64,000 nt of DNA from Bacteroidetes bacterium MED-G17 (GTDB lineage Bacteria > Bacteroidota > Bacteroidia > NS11-12g > UBA9320), in NCBI GenBank assembly GCA_002457675.1, contig NTKK01000001.1, positions 124,001 through 188,000 of the forward strand. The letters are read 5' to 3'. Positions 46,867-56,736 of this stretch are shown here, in pieces. The translations under genes were made by a program, and so were the position numbers. Each line of letters begins with the position of its first letter. The first letter of the stretch is position 1. The notes under the pieces are model-generated. The model made no database searches and was not told where the DNA came from. It saw only the letters and a list, made by a program, of their open reading frames with translations.

Positions 46867-48194
46867 TTTCCTAAGTAATTAAATGGGCTTATCGATTTAA
46901 TTTTGATTTTTGTTTCTTCATTAAGTTTCAATGAATCAATGAATTGGTGTAATTCTATTTTTTGAATTTTACCTTTTCCTCGAGTGAGTTCTTTTAGCAA
47001 TTCATAAGGGTTTTTTATTCCTTCGGTTCGCAATATATTTTGTATTCCTTCAGCAACAACTGCCCAATTTTGTTCTAAATCATCGTTTATTTTTTCTTCA
47101 TTCAATTCCAATTTGGATATGCCTTTTATCAATGCTTGATGCGCAATAGATTGATGACCAAAGGGTACACCAATATTTCTTGAAACTGTTGAATCTGTAA
47201 GATCTCGTTGTAAGCGAGAAACCGGTAGTTTGGCACTTAAAAATTGAAGTATGGCATTGGCCATACTCAAATTTCCTTCGGCATTTTCAAAATCGATTGG
47301 ATTTACTTTATGAGGCATTGCTGAAGATCCTACTTCATTTTTGATGGATTTTTGTTTGAAATAATGCATACTAATATATGTCCAGACATCACGGGCAAAA
47401 TCAATTAAAATTGTATTTATCCTTTTGTGCACATCAAAATAGGCAGCTAGATGATCGTAATGTTCTATTTGGGTTGTGGGAAAACTTCTTCGAAGACCCA
47501 ATTCAGCCAGAAAATCTTGTGCCCAATCATGCCAATGAATATTTTCAAAGCAAACGAAATGTGCATTAAAATTGCCCGTAGCACCTCCGAATTTTGCGGA
47601 AAAAGGAATATTTACGAATCCCTTTATTTGTTCATTCAATCGCGTACTAAAAACCTGAATCTCTTTACCTAATCTAGTTGGGGATGCTGGTTGACCATGT
47701 GTATGAGCTAAAAGGGGAACATCTTTCCACTGCTTGCTCAACGCTTCCAAATTTTGCACAACTTTGGATATGCTTGGGATGAATACTTCTTTGTGAAATT
47801 CAAGCAAAGAGAGCGGAATGGCTGTATTGTTGATGTCATTTGAAGTCAAACCAAAATGAACCCACTCGACAACCTCTTCAAAACCATTTTTACGAAGAAT
47901 ATTTTTTATAAAGTACTCAACGGCTTTTACGTCATGATTCGTGACTTTTTCACTTTCTTTTATAAGTATGGTATCAGAAATTGAATACTCATCCTCAATT
48001 TTTTTCAATAAATCTATTAATGATGAAGTCAATAGTTGGGATTTTACCGTTTCAAGTAATTTTTTTAAGTAAGCAAGTTCAACTTTTACGCGATACTTAA
48101 ATAATGCATGTTCAGAAAAATAATTGCCTAGCTTTATTGTTTTAGTTGCATACCTACCATCTATAGGACCAAGAGCCATAAGTCTATTTTCCAT
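46863..48194 (-). CDS. purB: Adenylosuccinate lyase
   Basis: PurB performs two fumarate-releasing steps in purine synthesis. The 443-residue protein starts MALGPIDGRYATKT after a few residues, has the catalytic histidine motif THGQPASPTRLG, and the fumarase/lyase signature GSSAMPHKVNPIDFENAEGN near residue 295. The order and spacing fit the E. coli type rather than the Bacillus type. A TACCTTTG box lies eight bases before the ATG, so the leader should be very short. Confidence 0.96.
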   Translation of the reverse strand: MENRLMALGPIDGRYATKTIKLGNYFSEHALFKYRVKVELAYLKKLLETVKSQLLTSSLIDLLKKIEDEYSISDTILIKESEKVTNHDVKAVEYFIKNILRKNGFEEVVEWVHFGLTSNDINNTAIPLSLLEFHKEVFIPSISKVVQNLEALSKQWKDVPLLAHTHGQPASPTRLGKEIQVFSTRLNEQIKGFVNIPFSAKFGGATGNFNAHFVCFENIHWHDWAQDFLAELGLRRSFPTTQIEHYDHLAAYFDVHKRINTILIDFARDVWTYISMHYFKQKSIKNEVGSSAMPHKVNPIDFENAEGNLSMANAILQFLSAKLPVSRLQRDLTDSTVSRNIGVPFGHQSIAHQALIKGISKLELNEEKINDDLEQNWAVVAEGIQNILRTEGIKNPYELLKELTRGKGKIQKIELHQFIDSLKLNEETKIKIKSISPFNYLGK

Positions 48195-48202
48195 AAGCAG
48201 TG

Positions 48203-48210
48203 CAAAGGTA
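48203..48210 (-). promoter_or_regulatory. -7 box of purB
   Basis: On the minus strand TACCTTTG, a match to TAnnTTTG, eight bases before the ATG. No clear -33 element. Confidence 0.5.
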
Positions 48211-48231
48211 AATTTTCTTGGTTGATAGCTT

Positions 48232-48239
48232 TATCTTTG
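48232..48239 (+). promoter_or_regulatory. -7 box of the T9SS endonuclease gene
   Basis: TATCTTTG matches TAnnTTTG and ends four bases before the GTG start, so transcription would begin at or next to the start codon. Confidence 0.5.
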
Positions 48240-48243
48240 AGCA

Positions 48244-49863
48244 GTGTTTAGAATCTTATACCTTTTTGCTTTAGTTTTAGCAATTTACCAAACGAGCGCC
48301 CAAAATGGAAAAGTAGAAATTATGGGTAATGCCAATTTTGGAAATGTAAAATTGGGGAATACAGATACATTGCATCTTAAAATAAGGCATACATTCTCTT
48401 CTGAATTGCAAATAAAAATAGCACTCGGGATAAAGAGCAATTCTCTTTTCTTATTAGATACATCATTTACTTTAGCAACCAATATCCCTAAAGATATTCA
48501 ATTGGTTTACAAGCCAGTCAGTAATATAATGGAGAAAAATTACCTGTGGGTAAGTTCAGCCAAATTTGGTACAAAAAGCATCGACATAAATGGGCAAGGA
48601 GTTTTTGAAGATGCTTACTATGAAAGTACTAGAAATAAGTTTGAAGAATCACTTAAAACTGCACTATCTCTTTTAATTTCAAATGCGTACAAAAATATGG
48701 GGTACAATTATGCAAGAGATTTAATGTATGGCAATATAGACAATGAAAATGGCCAAGTCATTGATGTTTACACGGGTAGGGAAGCCTCATTTAGTACGAG
48801 AAGTGGTGCAAATGCAAATTCCTTTAACACTGAACATACATGGCCGCAATCAAAGTTTAACAGCAAAGAGCCGGAAAAGGCTGATATGCATCATTTGTTT
48901 CCATGTGATGTGAGCGCCAATAGTAGAAGAGCAAATTATTCTTTTGGAGAGGTTACAAATGCCGAAATGTGGAATGCGGGCGGATCTAAGTTGGGAAGCA
49001 ATCAGCAAAATCAAACTGTTTTTGAAGTTAGAGATCAACATAAAGGAGCAGCTGCCCGTGCGATGTTTTATTTTGCTTTAAGGTATGAGAACTACACCAA
49101 CTTTCTTGATGACCAGGAGAAAGTACTCCGAAAATGGTCAAGTAGTTTTTTGCCATCAAAAAAGGAATTGGATAGAAATGACGCAATCTATAATTACCAA
49201 AAAAATCGAAATCCTTTTGTTGACCATCCCTACTTTTTAAATCGAATTCAGTCGTTATCAACTTTTTCAGAAGCATTGAATAATCCGCAGCATCGAGTTT
49301 CTATTCAAAGCATAATTGGCCCTATTGTTGATGAGAATGGCGCGTTTGAAAGATACCCAATCGCAATTAGTTATGACAATGATCAAGCAATAAATGTTAA
49401 TGTAGAAGTTAAAAGTAGAGCTCAACAAAAAAACCGTAGTGTTTTCGCGAAAATTGACAATGCTGTTAAGGACTTGTCTCCTAAAAACAGTCATACCTTT
49501 GAGTTATCCGCCAGCAAAAATCTTTCATTCAAAGACACCTTGGATGTATATGTTAATGGCAAAATGATGGAAAATTTATCTGTTTTATTGTCTTTAGATT
49601 TCGTAAAAATTGGACAAATAATAGACAAAAAAGCAATAAATTATACAACATTTCCTAACCCATTTCACGACAGTTTTTTTATTTCATGTGCTGCAAAATT
49701 TACGCAGTTAAAATTGACTGATCCCAGTGGGAGAATCGTTTATTTTGGCGGATTAAAAAAGGGTTTAAACGAAATTAATGGTGCACATTTATCTACAGGT
49801 CATTACTTTGGGGTTTTAATTTCTAAGGACATTAAAACCTATTTCAAACTCCACAAAAGATGA
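48244..49863 (+). CDS. Secreted endonuclease I with T9SS sorting domain
   Basis: A 539-residue secreted protein. Signal peptide (LFALVLAIYQTSAQ), then an Ig-like domain (about 24-115), then an EndoI/NucM-type nuclease core with NTEHTWPQSKFN near residue 198 and DMHHLFP near 216, and a C-terminal type A sorting domain (TFPNPFHDSFF, LTDPSGRIVYF, LSTGHYFGVL). It should cut DNA outside the cell, perhaps to gain phosphate and nucleosides. The only start is GTG at 48244, four bases after a -7 box. Its stop overlaps the sppA start by four bases. Confidence 0.92.
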   Translation: MFRILYLFALVLAIYQTSAQNGKVEIMGNANFGNVKLGNTDTLHLKIRHTFSSELQIKIALGIKSNSLFLLDTSFTLATNIPKDIQLVYKPVSNIMEKNYLWVSSAKFGTKSIDINGQGVFEDAYYESTRNKFEESLKTALSLLISNAYKNMGYNYARDLMYGNIDNENGQVIDVYTGREASFSTRSGANANSFNTEHTWPQSKFNSKEPEKADMHHLFPCDVSANSRRANYSFGEVTNAEMWNAGGSKLGSNQQNQTVFEVRDQHKGAAARAMFYFALRYENYTNFLDDQEKVLRKWSSSFLPSKKELDRNDAIYNYQKNRNPFVDHPYFLNRIQSLSTFSEALNNPQHRVSIQSIIGPIVDENGAFERYPIAISYDNDQAINVNVEVKSRAQQKNRSVFAKIDNAVKDLSPKNSHTFELSASKNLSFKDTLDVYVNGKMMENLSVLLSLDFVKIGQIIDKKAINYTTFPNPFHDSFFISCAAKFTQLKLTDPSGRIVYFGGLKKGLNEINGAHLSTGHYFGVLISKDIKTYFKLHKR

Positions 49864-51632
49864 ACAAATTCAAAAATCGAGGCTTCTTTTTTTACGTTTT
49901 CAGCACGTTTACAGGCCTATTTTTATTTTTCACATTGCTTATACTTTTGCTTTCTGGGATTTTTCTCAGTTCTGTTGCAAAAAAATCTTCTCCACCAAGT
50001 TCAAAAAGTCCAGTACTTGAATTAAAATTAAATGGGGAAATAAATGATTACACCCCGGAAAGCGATTTGCAACTGACTGCATATTTGGGTGATGAATTTT
50101 CATCTCCTTTAAGTTTGAATAATATTTTGAAAGCCATTGACTTGGCAAAGTATGATAGCGCAATAAAGTGTATTTACCTAAATGTAAATTTCTTAAATGC
50201 AGGTTATAGCACGCTTACAGAAATTTATTATGCTTTACATGAGTTTAAAAAATCTGGAAAAAAGGTAATCGCTTTTGCAGATTTTTACTACAACAAAAAC
50301 TACTTTTTGGCTAGTGTTGCAGACAGTATTTTTCTTCATCCCAAAGGGGAATTTATTTTAAATGGAATGTCTGCCAATACGCTGTTTATCAAGGATTTAC
50401 TCCAAAAAGTGGGTGTCGAAATGCAAGTAGTCAGGGTAGGTGATTTCAAAGGAGCTGTTGAGCCGCTAGTGAGGAATTCACTAAGTGAAGAAAATAAATC
50501 TCAAATCGCCAGTTTCCTCAACCTAAACTACCAGTATTTTATCAATAGAATTGCTGAGGGCAGAAAAATGAGTAGGGATAACCTAAAGAATATTTGTGAC
50601 AATTTATTGGCAGAATCTCCTACAAAAGCAGAAGAACTTAATCTGATTGATGGCCTAATTTACCCTGATGAATTATTTGAAAAATTGAATGCTTTTGGGA
50701 AACAGAAAGATAACAAATACAAGCAGGTCAGTGCATACATTAAGCAAAAGAACGCAGACCAAGAAGGAAACGATGAAATTGCCCTTGTATTTGCAGAGGG
50801 TAACATTGTTTCAGGAAAGGGAAATACAACCAATATAGGTGGCAAAAAATACGCCGAGATATTAAGAAAAATACGTAAAGGAAAAAATGTGAAGGCGCTT
50901 GTTTTGAGAGTGAACTCAGGAGGCGGCAGCGCTTTTGCAAGCGATGAAATTTTGAGAGAAATTAAGTTAATTAGAGAGAAAAATATCCCAGTTGTGGTAA
51001 GTTTTGGGAACGTGGCAGCTTCAGGAGGTTATTATATATCTTGTTTAGCAGACTCTATTTTCTCTTTGCCCAACACTTTAACGGGCTCAATAGGTGTTTT
51101 TGGGGTATATCCCAATGCCAAAAAGTTGTTGAATGATAAAATTGGCATAAAACAAGAAGTCATAAAAACAGGAAAATTTTCAGATTTTGGAAGAATTGAT
51201 AGACCATTAAATCTGGCAGAGAAGAAATGGATTAACCAGAGATTGCTCAATATTTATGATGATTTTGTTGCCTATGTTGCGGAAGGTAGGGATATGAAAT
51301 TGACCAATGTATATGACTTGGCCCAAGGTAAAATATATTCTGGTTCACACGCTCTTGAGAGCGGCTTAGTAGATAAATTAGGAGGATTACAAATGGCCAT
51401 GGAAAGTGCCATAAAAATGTCCAAATCCACATCGCCAAAAACCATTGTTTATCCCAAAGCTGAAAATGAAATAAGTATTTTATTAGACAAGATAGGGTTG
51501 AAAAGTTATGTATATCAGAAACAATTTTCTGATCTCATGCAAACAAAAAGAACTATCGATAAGTTTTCCAAGGGCAATGCATTGTTAGACAATTGTCAGA
51601 TGGGTCTCCCTTTTGATTTACAAATTGAATAA
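49860..51632 (+). CDS. sppA: Signal peptide peptidase SppA, 67K type
   Basis: SppA is an inner membrane serine protease that degrades cleaved signal peptides. The 590-residue product has one N-terminal helix (residues 8-35) and two tandem protease domains. The catalytic lysine lies in VGDFKGAVEP (about 197-206) and the serine in FGNVAASGGYY (about 380-390), with VNSGGGSA before it. The two-domain length matches the E. coli type. It is coupled by ATGA to the upstream endonuclease gene. Confidence 0.95.
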   Translation: MNKFKNRGFFFYVFSTFTGLFLFFTLLILLLSGIFLSSVAKKSSPPSSKSPVLELKLNGEINDYTPESDLQLTAYLGDEFSSPLSLNNILKAIDLAKYDSAIKCIYLNVNFLNAGYSTLTEIYYALHEFKKSGKKVIAFADFYYNKNYFLASVADSIFLHPKGEFILNGMSANTLFIKDLLQKVGVEMQVVRVGDFKGAVEPLVRNSLSEENKSQIASFLNLNYQYFINRIAEGRKMSRDNLKNICDNLLAESPTKAEELNLIDGLIYPDELFEKLNAFGKQKDNKYKQVSAYIKQKNADQEGNDEIALVFAEGNIVSGKGNTTNIGGKKYAEILRKIRKGKNVKALVLRVNSGGGSAFASDEILREIKLIREKNIPVVVSFGNVAASGGYYISCLADSIFSLPNTLTGSIGVFGVYPNAKKLLNDKIGIKQEVIKTGKFSDFGRIDRPLNLAEKKWINQRLLNIYDDFVAYVAEGRDMKLTNVYDLAQGKIYSGSHALESGLVDKLGGLQMAMESAIKMSKSTSPKTIVYPKAENEISILLDKIGLKSYVYQKQFSDLMQTKRTIDKFSKGNALLDNCQMGLPFDLQIE

Positions 51633-51657
51633 TTTAATGTAAATTGCATTTGAAAAC

Positions 51658-54600
51658 TTGGGCATTTTGAGACAGACATTTCTTTTTATTTTTATTTTCA
51701 TTTGTTTAAATCAGGTATGTGCCCAGAAAGAGGGAAATATTTGGCTGTTTGGAGACAATGCAGGTGTTGATTTTAATAGTGGATCTCCAACTCCATTTTC
51801 AGGCAATGTTTTAGATCAACAAGAGGGGTTTGCAAATATCTGCAACAAAAAAGGTCAACTGCTTTTTTATACAGATGGTGAAAATGTGAAAACCAAAACA
51901 CACAAAGACATGTTCTTTCTCCCGACACTTCCATTTAGTAAATTATTTGGTAGTTGGAGCAGCACCCAATCAGGAGTTATTGTGCCAAGACCTAAGGTGG
52001 GCAATTTATACTTTGTTTTTTCCGTCGGTAGAGAAGGTGCACCACTGCAATATGTCCAGGTAGATACTAACGCTTTCGGAGGTGAAGGAATGGTTTTTAC
52101 AGATACAACAACCCTATTAAATTATTCTACTGAAAAAATTACGGCAGTAAAACATGCAAACGGAGAAGATTTATGGATAATCGGTCATGAATTGGGAAAT
52201 AATAAGTTTTATGCCTGGCAAATGACCGCACTTGGTTTAACAACAAAACCTGTAATCTCTAGCGTAGGCCCAACACACCAATTAGGGAATTCAAGACGTG
52301 GTTTTTCCAAAGGTTACATGAAAGCATCGCCCAAAGGAGACAAAATTGCTGCAGCTATAGTTGGGCAACAAAATACAGGTTGGCGAAGCAGTACAACCGA
52401 TGGAAGAATTGAAATATATGATTTTGACAATGCAACAGGAAAAGTTACCAATCCTGTGGTCTTAACCAATTCGAATAGACCTTCTGGAATTTACGAATAT
52501 GACGGTGCTTACGGTGTTGAATTTTCTCCAAATGGAAAATTTCTATATGTATCTCAATGGGGGGTTTATAGATCAGACAGACAAGTAGTTCAAATAGACT
52601 TACAAGCTGGCAGTAGTAACAACATAATTAATTCTGTTCATCAAATTGCTAGTATATCTGGTCAATCAAACAACACTACAAACAATTTTGGTGCTTTACA
52701 AATAGGTCCAGATGGCAAAATTTATTGTGCAAGAAACAACAGAGCTTATATGTCTGTGATAGAAAAACCCAATTGTCCTAAAGCTGCTGCCTCATGGAAA
52801 GATATTGGTCCATCTATTTCGGGTTCATGCAATTTTGGTTTACCAACATTTATTCAATCGTTTTTTTTCAAGCCAGATTTTTATATCGGGAATAGAAATT
52901 TTAAAAATGATAATGACCCTACTGGATTGTGTTTTTCAGATTCAACTGAGTTTTGGTTGGACGATGTTTCTAATTTAGATAGTGTTAAATGGGATTTTGG
53001 AGACACAGCAAGCAAATCGGCTAACTTTTCGAATAGATTTTCACCAAAACACTATTTTTCAGACACGGGTACTTATGAAATTACCCTCTATTATTTCAGG
53101 AAAAATGTGACCGCTTGTGAACAAAAAACAGATACGGTATCAAGAACAATAAGCATTTTTCCATACCCAAAATCTGCATTGCTCAGTGACACACTTATAT
53201 GTCAAGGGGAGGAATTGAAAGTAAATGTTTCAACAAGTGGAGCAAGCTATACTTGGGAAGGTCCCAATATTTCTGCGCCCAACAAGACAAAGGCTTCTCA
53301 AACACTGAAGACAAAAGGTACCTACCGAGTGGCAGTGTCTGTTGGTGGATGTATCGCACGTGACACTTTTTTGCTAGATATCGTTGACCCAGTTCTTATT
53401 GATCTTGGAAAAGATACTACCATTTGTTCTGCTGATTCTTTCAAAGTTACAATTGATATATCTGCATTTGATTCTGTTAGATGGCATACGCAAAGCTCCC
53501 TTTCCTTTGCATATGGTCAAGCAGACTCTTTTTTGGCAATAAAAGCTTTCACGGCTTCTTGCTTTGATGAAGATACGCTACACTTCGGGAAAAGTATCAA
53601 TCCAATATTTGATGTTCTTGACGATACGACAATTTGTTCATTAGACTCATTTGTTGTTTCACAAAAACGTGAGGTTTCAAGCTGGGATTTCTTATGGTCA
53701 GATGGATCGACTGATACGTTCTTCCAGATTAGCAAACAAGGTAAATATTGGCTAACTATTAGCGATACCCTTTGTTCAACAACAGATTCTATCAACGTTT
53801 ACTCCTCCAATCCTGCCAAAATAAGTTTGGGGTCTGATAGGGTCATCTGTGAGGGTGATAGCACGGTTTTCTTTTTCAACGAAAGTAGTTGGAAATATAA
53901 GTGGCATGATGCAAGTGCTGATTCATTATATGTAAGTAGAAAAGGAGAACAAATAAGAGTTGAGATATTTGATGGTTATTGTTTTGTGAGAGATACGGCA
54001 GAGGTTTCAAGAACAACGCCATACAAAACAGTGATTCCCTCAGATACAACCATTTGTATCGGCGATACAGTTTTTCCTTTACCATCACCTCCTGCGCAAT
54101 ATGACTTGCTCTGGAATGAGACAAATACAAACAACATAAAAATTTCTACTTCCGGTCAGTATAGGCTTAAACTTACCAAATTTCCTCTAGGCGAATGCGT
54201 AATTTTTGATACAATCAATGTAGTCGTAAATCCTAAGCCCATGTTGGATTTGGGACCTGATACAACCTTATGTTTTGGAGAAAACATAATACTTGACGCA
54301 TCAACTGTCCCTAATACAAAAAGTATTTTGTGGCACGATGGCAATGCGAATGATTTTATTCGAGCAAATGAACCAAATGTAGAAATAAATTGGGTTGAAA
54401 TTTTTGATGGAATTTGTAGTGTTTCAGATTCTATTAAAATTACGCAAATTGCTGAAATTTCGTTTGATTTAGGCAGAGATACAACCCTTTGCGACAATCA
54501 AACTTATTACATAGAACAAAATTATCCCAATGCTGACAATTACGCTTGGTACGAGAATGACTTAAATACCAATGTCAGTTCTCAAAATGGATATACCATA

Positions 54601-55380
54601 AATTCGCCTGGCACAAAAATTTTGGAAGTTAAAATAGGCAGATGCTTTGGCTTAGACACTATTGAGGCAATATATAAATCAACTCCTGTATTTGAGTTAG
54701 GGAAAGATACCATTTTGTGCGAGGGAGAAAAGCTTGATATTCCCACAAAAATTTTAGCAGAAAAATATGAATGGAGTTCTGGGGAAAGTGATTCTTTCAT
54801 ATCAGTAAATACTGAGGACAGATATGCGGTTGTTGTAAGTAATGGCCCATGTAAAAGCGCGGACTCCATTAATGTAGGTTTTGCTACTTTCCCTAACGTA
54901 ATATTAATTGATGATACCCTATTATGTTCACCCACTATATTGTCCTTTGACTTAAGTCAGAAGTACACAAAAATCAGGTGGGAGAACGGCTCATTAGATA
55001 ATGAAAGAGCAATTAGTCAAAAAGGTATATATTATGCAGTAGCTTCCAATGTTTGTGGTTCAGATAGTGCTGGTTTTGAAGTTGATGTAGATCCGTTTGG
55101 ATGTGCCGTCCAAATTCCTAATGCATTTAGTCCAAATGGAGACAACCTAAATGAAGTTTTTAGAATTACAGGTTCTGTGGAAGAGTTTAAAGAATTTGTA
55201 ATCTTCAACCGTTGGGGTCAGATAATTTACGAATCTTATGGAAATCCTTCATGGGACGGTAAAATTAATGATAAAACCGCTCAGCAAGGTGCTTATTATT
55301 ATTACATAAGATATTCAAAATATGTAGGTAATTTTATCGAAGAATTCAATAAAAAAGGAGTCATTTATCTAATCAATTGA
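51658..55380 (+). CDS. Large T9SS surface protein with PKD and Ig-like repeats
   Basis: A 1240-residue secreted protein: signal peptide (FIFICLNQVCAQ), a beta-propeller-like N-terminal part (residues 20-400, WLFGDNAGVDF, SPNGKFLYVSQW), a PKD domain (VKWDFGDTAS and HYFSDTGTYEITL), nine repeats of about 70 residues starting LGxDTTxC with a W.DG core (53186-55090), and a gliding-motility type C-terminal domain (IPNAFSPNGDNLNE, FNRWGQIIYES, WDGK). Adhesion is likely. The start is TTG at 51658 or 51667; no ATG fits. Confidence 0.9.
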   Translation: MGILRQTFLFIFIFICLNQVCAQKEGNIWLFGDNAGVDFNSGSPTPFSGNVLDQQEGFANICNKKGQLLFYTDGENVKTKTHKDMFFLPTLPFSKLFGSWSSTQSGVIVPRPKVGNLYFVFSVGREGAPLQYVQVDTNAFGGEGMVFTDTTTLLNYSTEKITAVKHANGEDLWIIGHELGNNKFYAWQMTALGLTTKPVISSVGPTHQLGNSRRGFSKGYMKASPKGDKIAAAIVGQQNTGWRSSTTDGRIEIYDFDNATGKVTNPVVLTNSNRPSGIYEYDGAYGVEFSPNGKFLYVSQWGVYRSDRQVVQIDLQAGSSNNIINSVHQIASISGQSNNTTNNFGALQIGPDGKIYCARNNRAYMSVIEKPNCPKAAASWKDIGPSISGSCNFGLPTFIQSFFFKPDFYIGNRNFKNDNDPTGLCFSDSTEFWLDDVSNLDSVKWDFGDTASKSANFSNRFSPKHYFSDTGTYEITLYYFRKNVTACEQKTDTVSRTISIFPYPKSALLSDTLICQGEELKVNVSTSGASYTWEGPNISAPNKTKASQTLKTKGTYRVAVSVGGCIARDTFLLDIVDPVLIDLGKDTTICSADSFKVTIDISAFDSVRWHTQSSLSFAYGQADSFLAIKAFTASCFDEDTLHFGKSINPIFDVLDDTTICSLDSFVVSQKREVSSWDFLWSDGSTDTFFQISKQGKYWLTISDTLCSTTDSINVYSSNPAKISLGSDRVICEGDSTVFFFNESSWKYKWHDASADSLYVSRKGEQIRVEIFDGYCFVRDTAEVSRTTPYKTVIPSDTTICIGDTVFPLPSPPAQYDLLWNETNTNNIKISTSGQYRLKLTKFPLGECVIFDTINVVVNPKPMLDLGPDTTLCFGENIILDASTVPNTKSILWHDGNANDFIRANEPNVEINWVEIFDGICSVSDSIKITQIAEISFDLGRDTTLCDNQTYYIEQNYPNADNYAWYENDLNTNVSSQNGYTINSPGTKILEVKIGRCFGLDTIEAIYKSTPVFELGKDTILCEGEKLDIPTKILAEKYEWSSGESDSFISVNTEDRYAVVVSNGPCKSADSINVGFATFPNVILIDDTLLCSPTILSFDLSQKYTKIRWENGSLDNERAISQKGIYYAVASNVCGSDSAGFEVDVDPFGCAVQIPNAFSPNGDNLNEVFRITGSVEEFKEFVIFNRWGQIIYESYGNPSWDGKINDKTAQQGAYYYYIRYSKYVGNFIEEFNKKGVIYLIN

Positions 55381-55391
55381 CACAAACTCTC

Positions 55392-55399
55392 TAAATTTG
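55392..55399 (+). promoter_or_regulatory. -7 box of pyrH
   Basis: TAAATTTG matches TAnnTTTG, 40 bases before the ATG. A TTG at 55377-55379 is too close (12 bases) to be a normal -33 element. Confidence 0.4.
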
Positions 55400-55439
55400 A
55401 TTTCGAAATTGCATTACAACTTGTAGTTTCAGAAATTGA

Positions 55440-56150
55440 ATGGCAAAATACAAGAGAGTATTACTTAAACTTAGTGGTGAAGCTTTATTGGGCAAGAATA
55501 GATATGGTATAGATCCAGATATCCTAGAGCAGTATGCTAATGAAATTCAAAAAGTAAGATCTTTAGATATTGAATTGGCAATCGTTATTGGAGGGGGCAA
55601 TATCTTTCGAGGTATCCAAGGTGTTCAAGGTGGTATCGTAGATAGGGCACAAGGTGATTATATGGGCATGCTTGCAACGGTCATAAATGCTATGGCTTTA
55701 CAGGGTGCTTTGGAAAAGAATAGCATTTTCACTAGACTTCTTACTGCCATTAAAATGGAGCAAATTGCTGAGCCGTTTATTCGTAGGAGGGCTGTAAGAC
55801 ATCTAGAAAAAGGTAGGGTGGTCATTTTTGGTGCTGGTACAGGAAATCCCTATTTTACTACAGATACAGCAGCATCATTAAGAGCAGTAGAGATTGAAGC
55901 AAATGTAATTCTTAAAGGAACACGCGTAGATGGTATTTATACTGCAGATCCTGAGAAAGATAAAAATGCAGAAAAGTTTAATCATATTAGCTTTGATGAA
56001 GTATATAAAAGAGGACTTAATGTGATGGACATGACTGCAATAACGCTTTGTCAAGAAAATAATTTACCCATCGTTGTTTTTGATATGAATACGCCCAACA
56101 ACCTCTTTAAACTTCTTAGTGGGGAAAATATTGGCACTTTAGTTAGCTAA
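55440..56150 (+). CDS. pyrH: Uridylate kinase
   Basis: PyrH phosphorylates UMP to UDP and is the entry to pyrimidine nucleotides. The 236-residue protein has the amino acid kinase start [20 protein letters not shown] near 50-58, [15 protein letters not shown] near 140-154 and [15 protein letters not shown]. Length and motifs are standard. The leader (55400-55439) contains the small palindrome ATTTCGAAAT but no strong structure. The last 12 bases overlap the convergent exporter gene. Confidence 0.97.
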   Translation: MAKYKRVLLKLSGEALLGKNRYGIDPDILEQYANEIQKVRSLDIELAIVIGGGNIFRGIQGVQGGIVDRAQGDYMGMLATVINAMALQGALEKNSIFTRLLTAIKMEQIAEPFIRRRAVRHLEKGRVVIFGAGTGNPYFTTDTAASLRAVEIEANVILKGTRVDGIYTADPEKDKNAEKFNHISFDEVYKRGLNVMDMTAITLCQENNLPIVVFDMNTPNNLFKLLSGENIGTLVS

Positions 56151-56693
56151 AACTCCCACACCAGAAAAAATAAAGACCAAACCAGTAACGATATTGATTT
56201 GCCTAATTCTCTTAGTATTGAGGCATCTTTGCAACTTTTGTGCATAAACACTCGCCAAACTATCTGAAAGTATAATAAGTATTGCAATACTGCCTAAGAC
56301 GACTGCAATTAATAGTGTACTAAGGTTGTATCTACTTTTCAAATAAATTGCAAGTGATACCCACCCCATAAAATTGGCTGGGTTTAATGAATTGAGTAAA
56401 AAGCCAAGAGTTATGTTGCTTGAAGATTGTCTCCAGCTAAGGGCTGTATTTTTTTTTTGTGGCTTTTTATTAAATAATAAATTGTAAAGCCCATAAGCAA
56501 TAAGAAAAATGCCACCAAACGCCTTTAGATATCCTGAATAATACTCAACAAAAGGTATAAATCTGCTACCAAAAACAGCTGCACTTATCATAAAAAAATC
56601 ACTGAGTCCAAGGCCTAAAGTGAAGTAAATACCTTGCTTAGATCCTTCATTTATACTTTTGTTTAAAACAGCAAAAAAAACTGTGCCGATCAT
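56139..56693 (-). CDS. LysE-family exporter, apparently short at its N-terminus
   Basis: A 184-residue membrane protein with LysE/RhtB character: [16 protein letters not shown], then a helix-loop region and [14 protein letters not shown] with the conserved NPK/NPA turn near the middle. Relatives begin with about 15-20 residues that complete the first helix before the GPVFF-like motif; here the ATG is directly followed by IGTVFF, and an in-frame TAG lies four codons upstream. The gene may be truncated or start unusually. It exports an unknown amino acid or small solute if active. Confidence 0.75.
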   Translation of the reverse strand: MIGTVFFAVLNKSINEGSKQGIYFTLGLGLSDFFMISAAVFGSRFIPFVEYYSGYLKAFGGIFLIAYGLYNLLFNKKPQKKNTALSWRQSSSNITLGFLLNSLNPANFMGWVSLAIYLKSRYNLSTLLIAVVLGSIAILIILSDSLASVYAQKLQRCLNTKRIRQINIVTGLVFIFSGVGVLAN

Positions 56694-56723
56694 CTTTTGG
56701 AATGCCTATCAAAACTAATCTTT

Positions 56724-56731
56724 TATCTTCG
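56724..56731 (+). promoter_or_regulatory. -7 box of rbfA
   Basis: TATCTTCG, one mismatch from TAnnTTTG, ending five bases before the TTG start. TTTG at 56696-56699 lies 24 bases upstream, slightly long for a -33 element. Confidence 0.4.
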
Positions 56732-56736
56732 TAGAC

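Noticed and set aside
55400-55409. ATTTCGAAAT palindrome in the pyrH leader
   Set aside because: A ten-base AT-rich palindrome is expected by chance in sequence of this composition; no second copy in a regulatory position.
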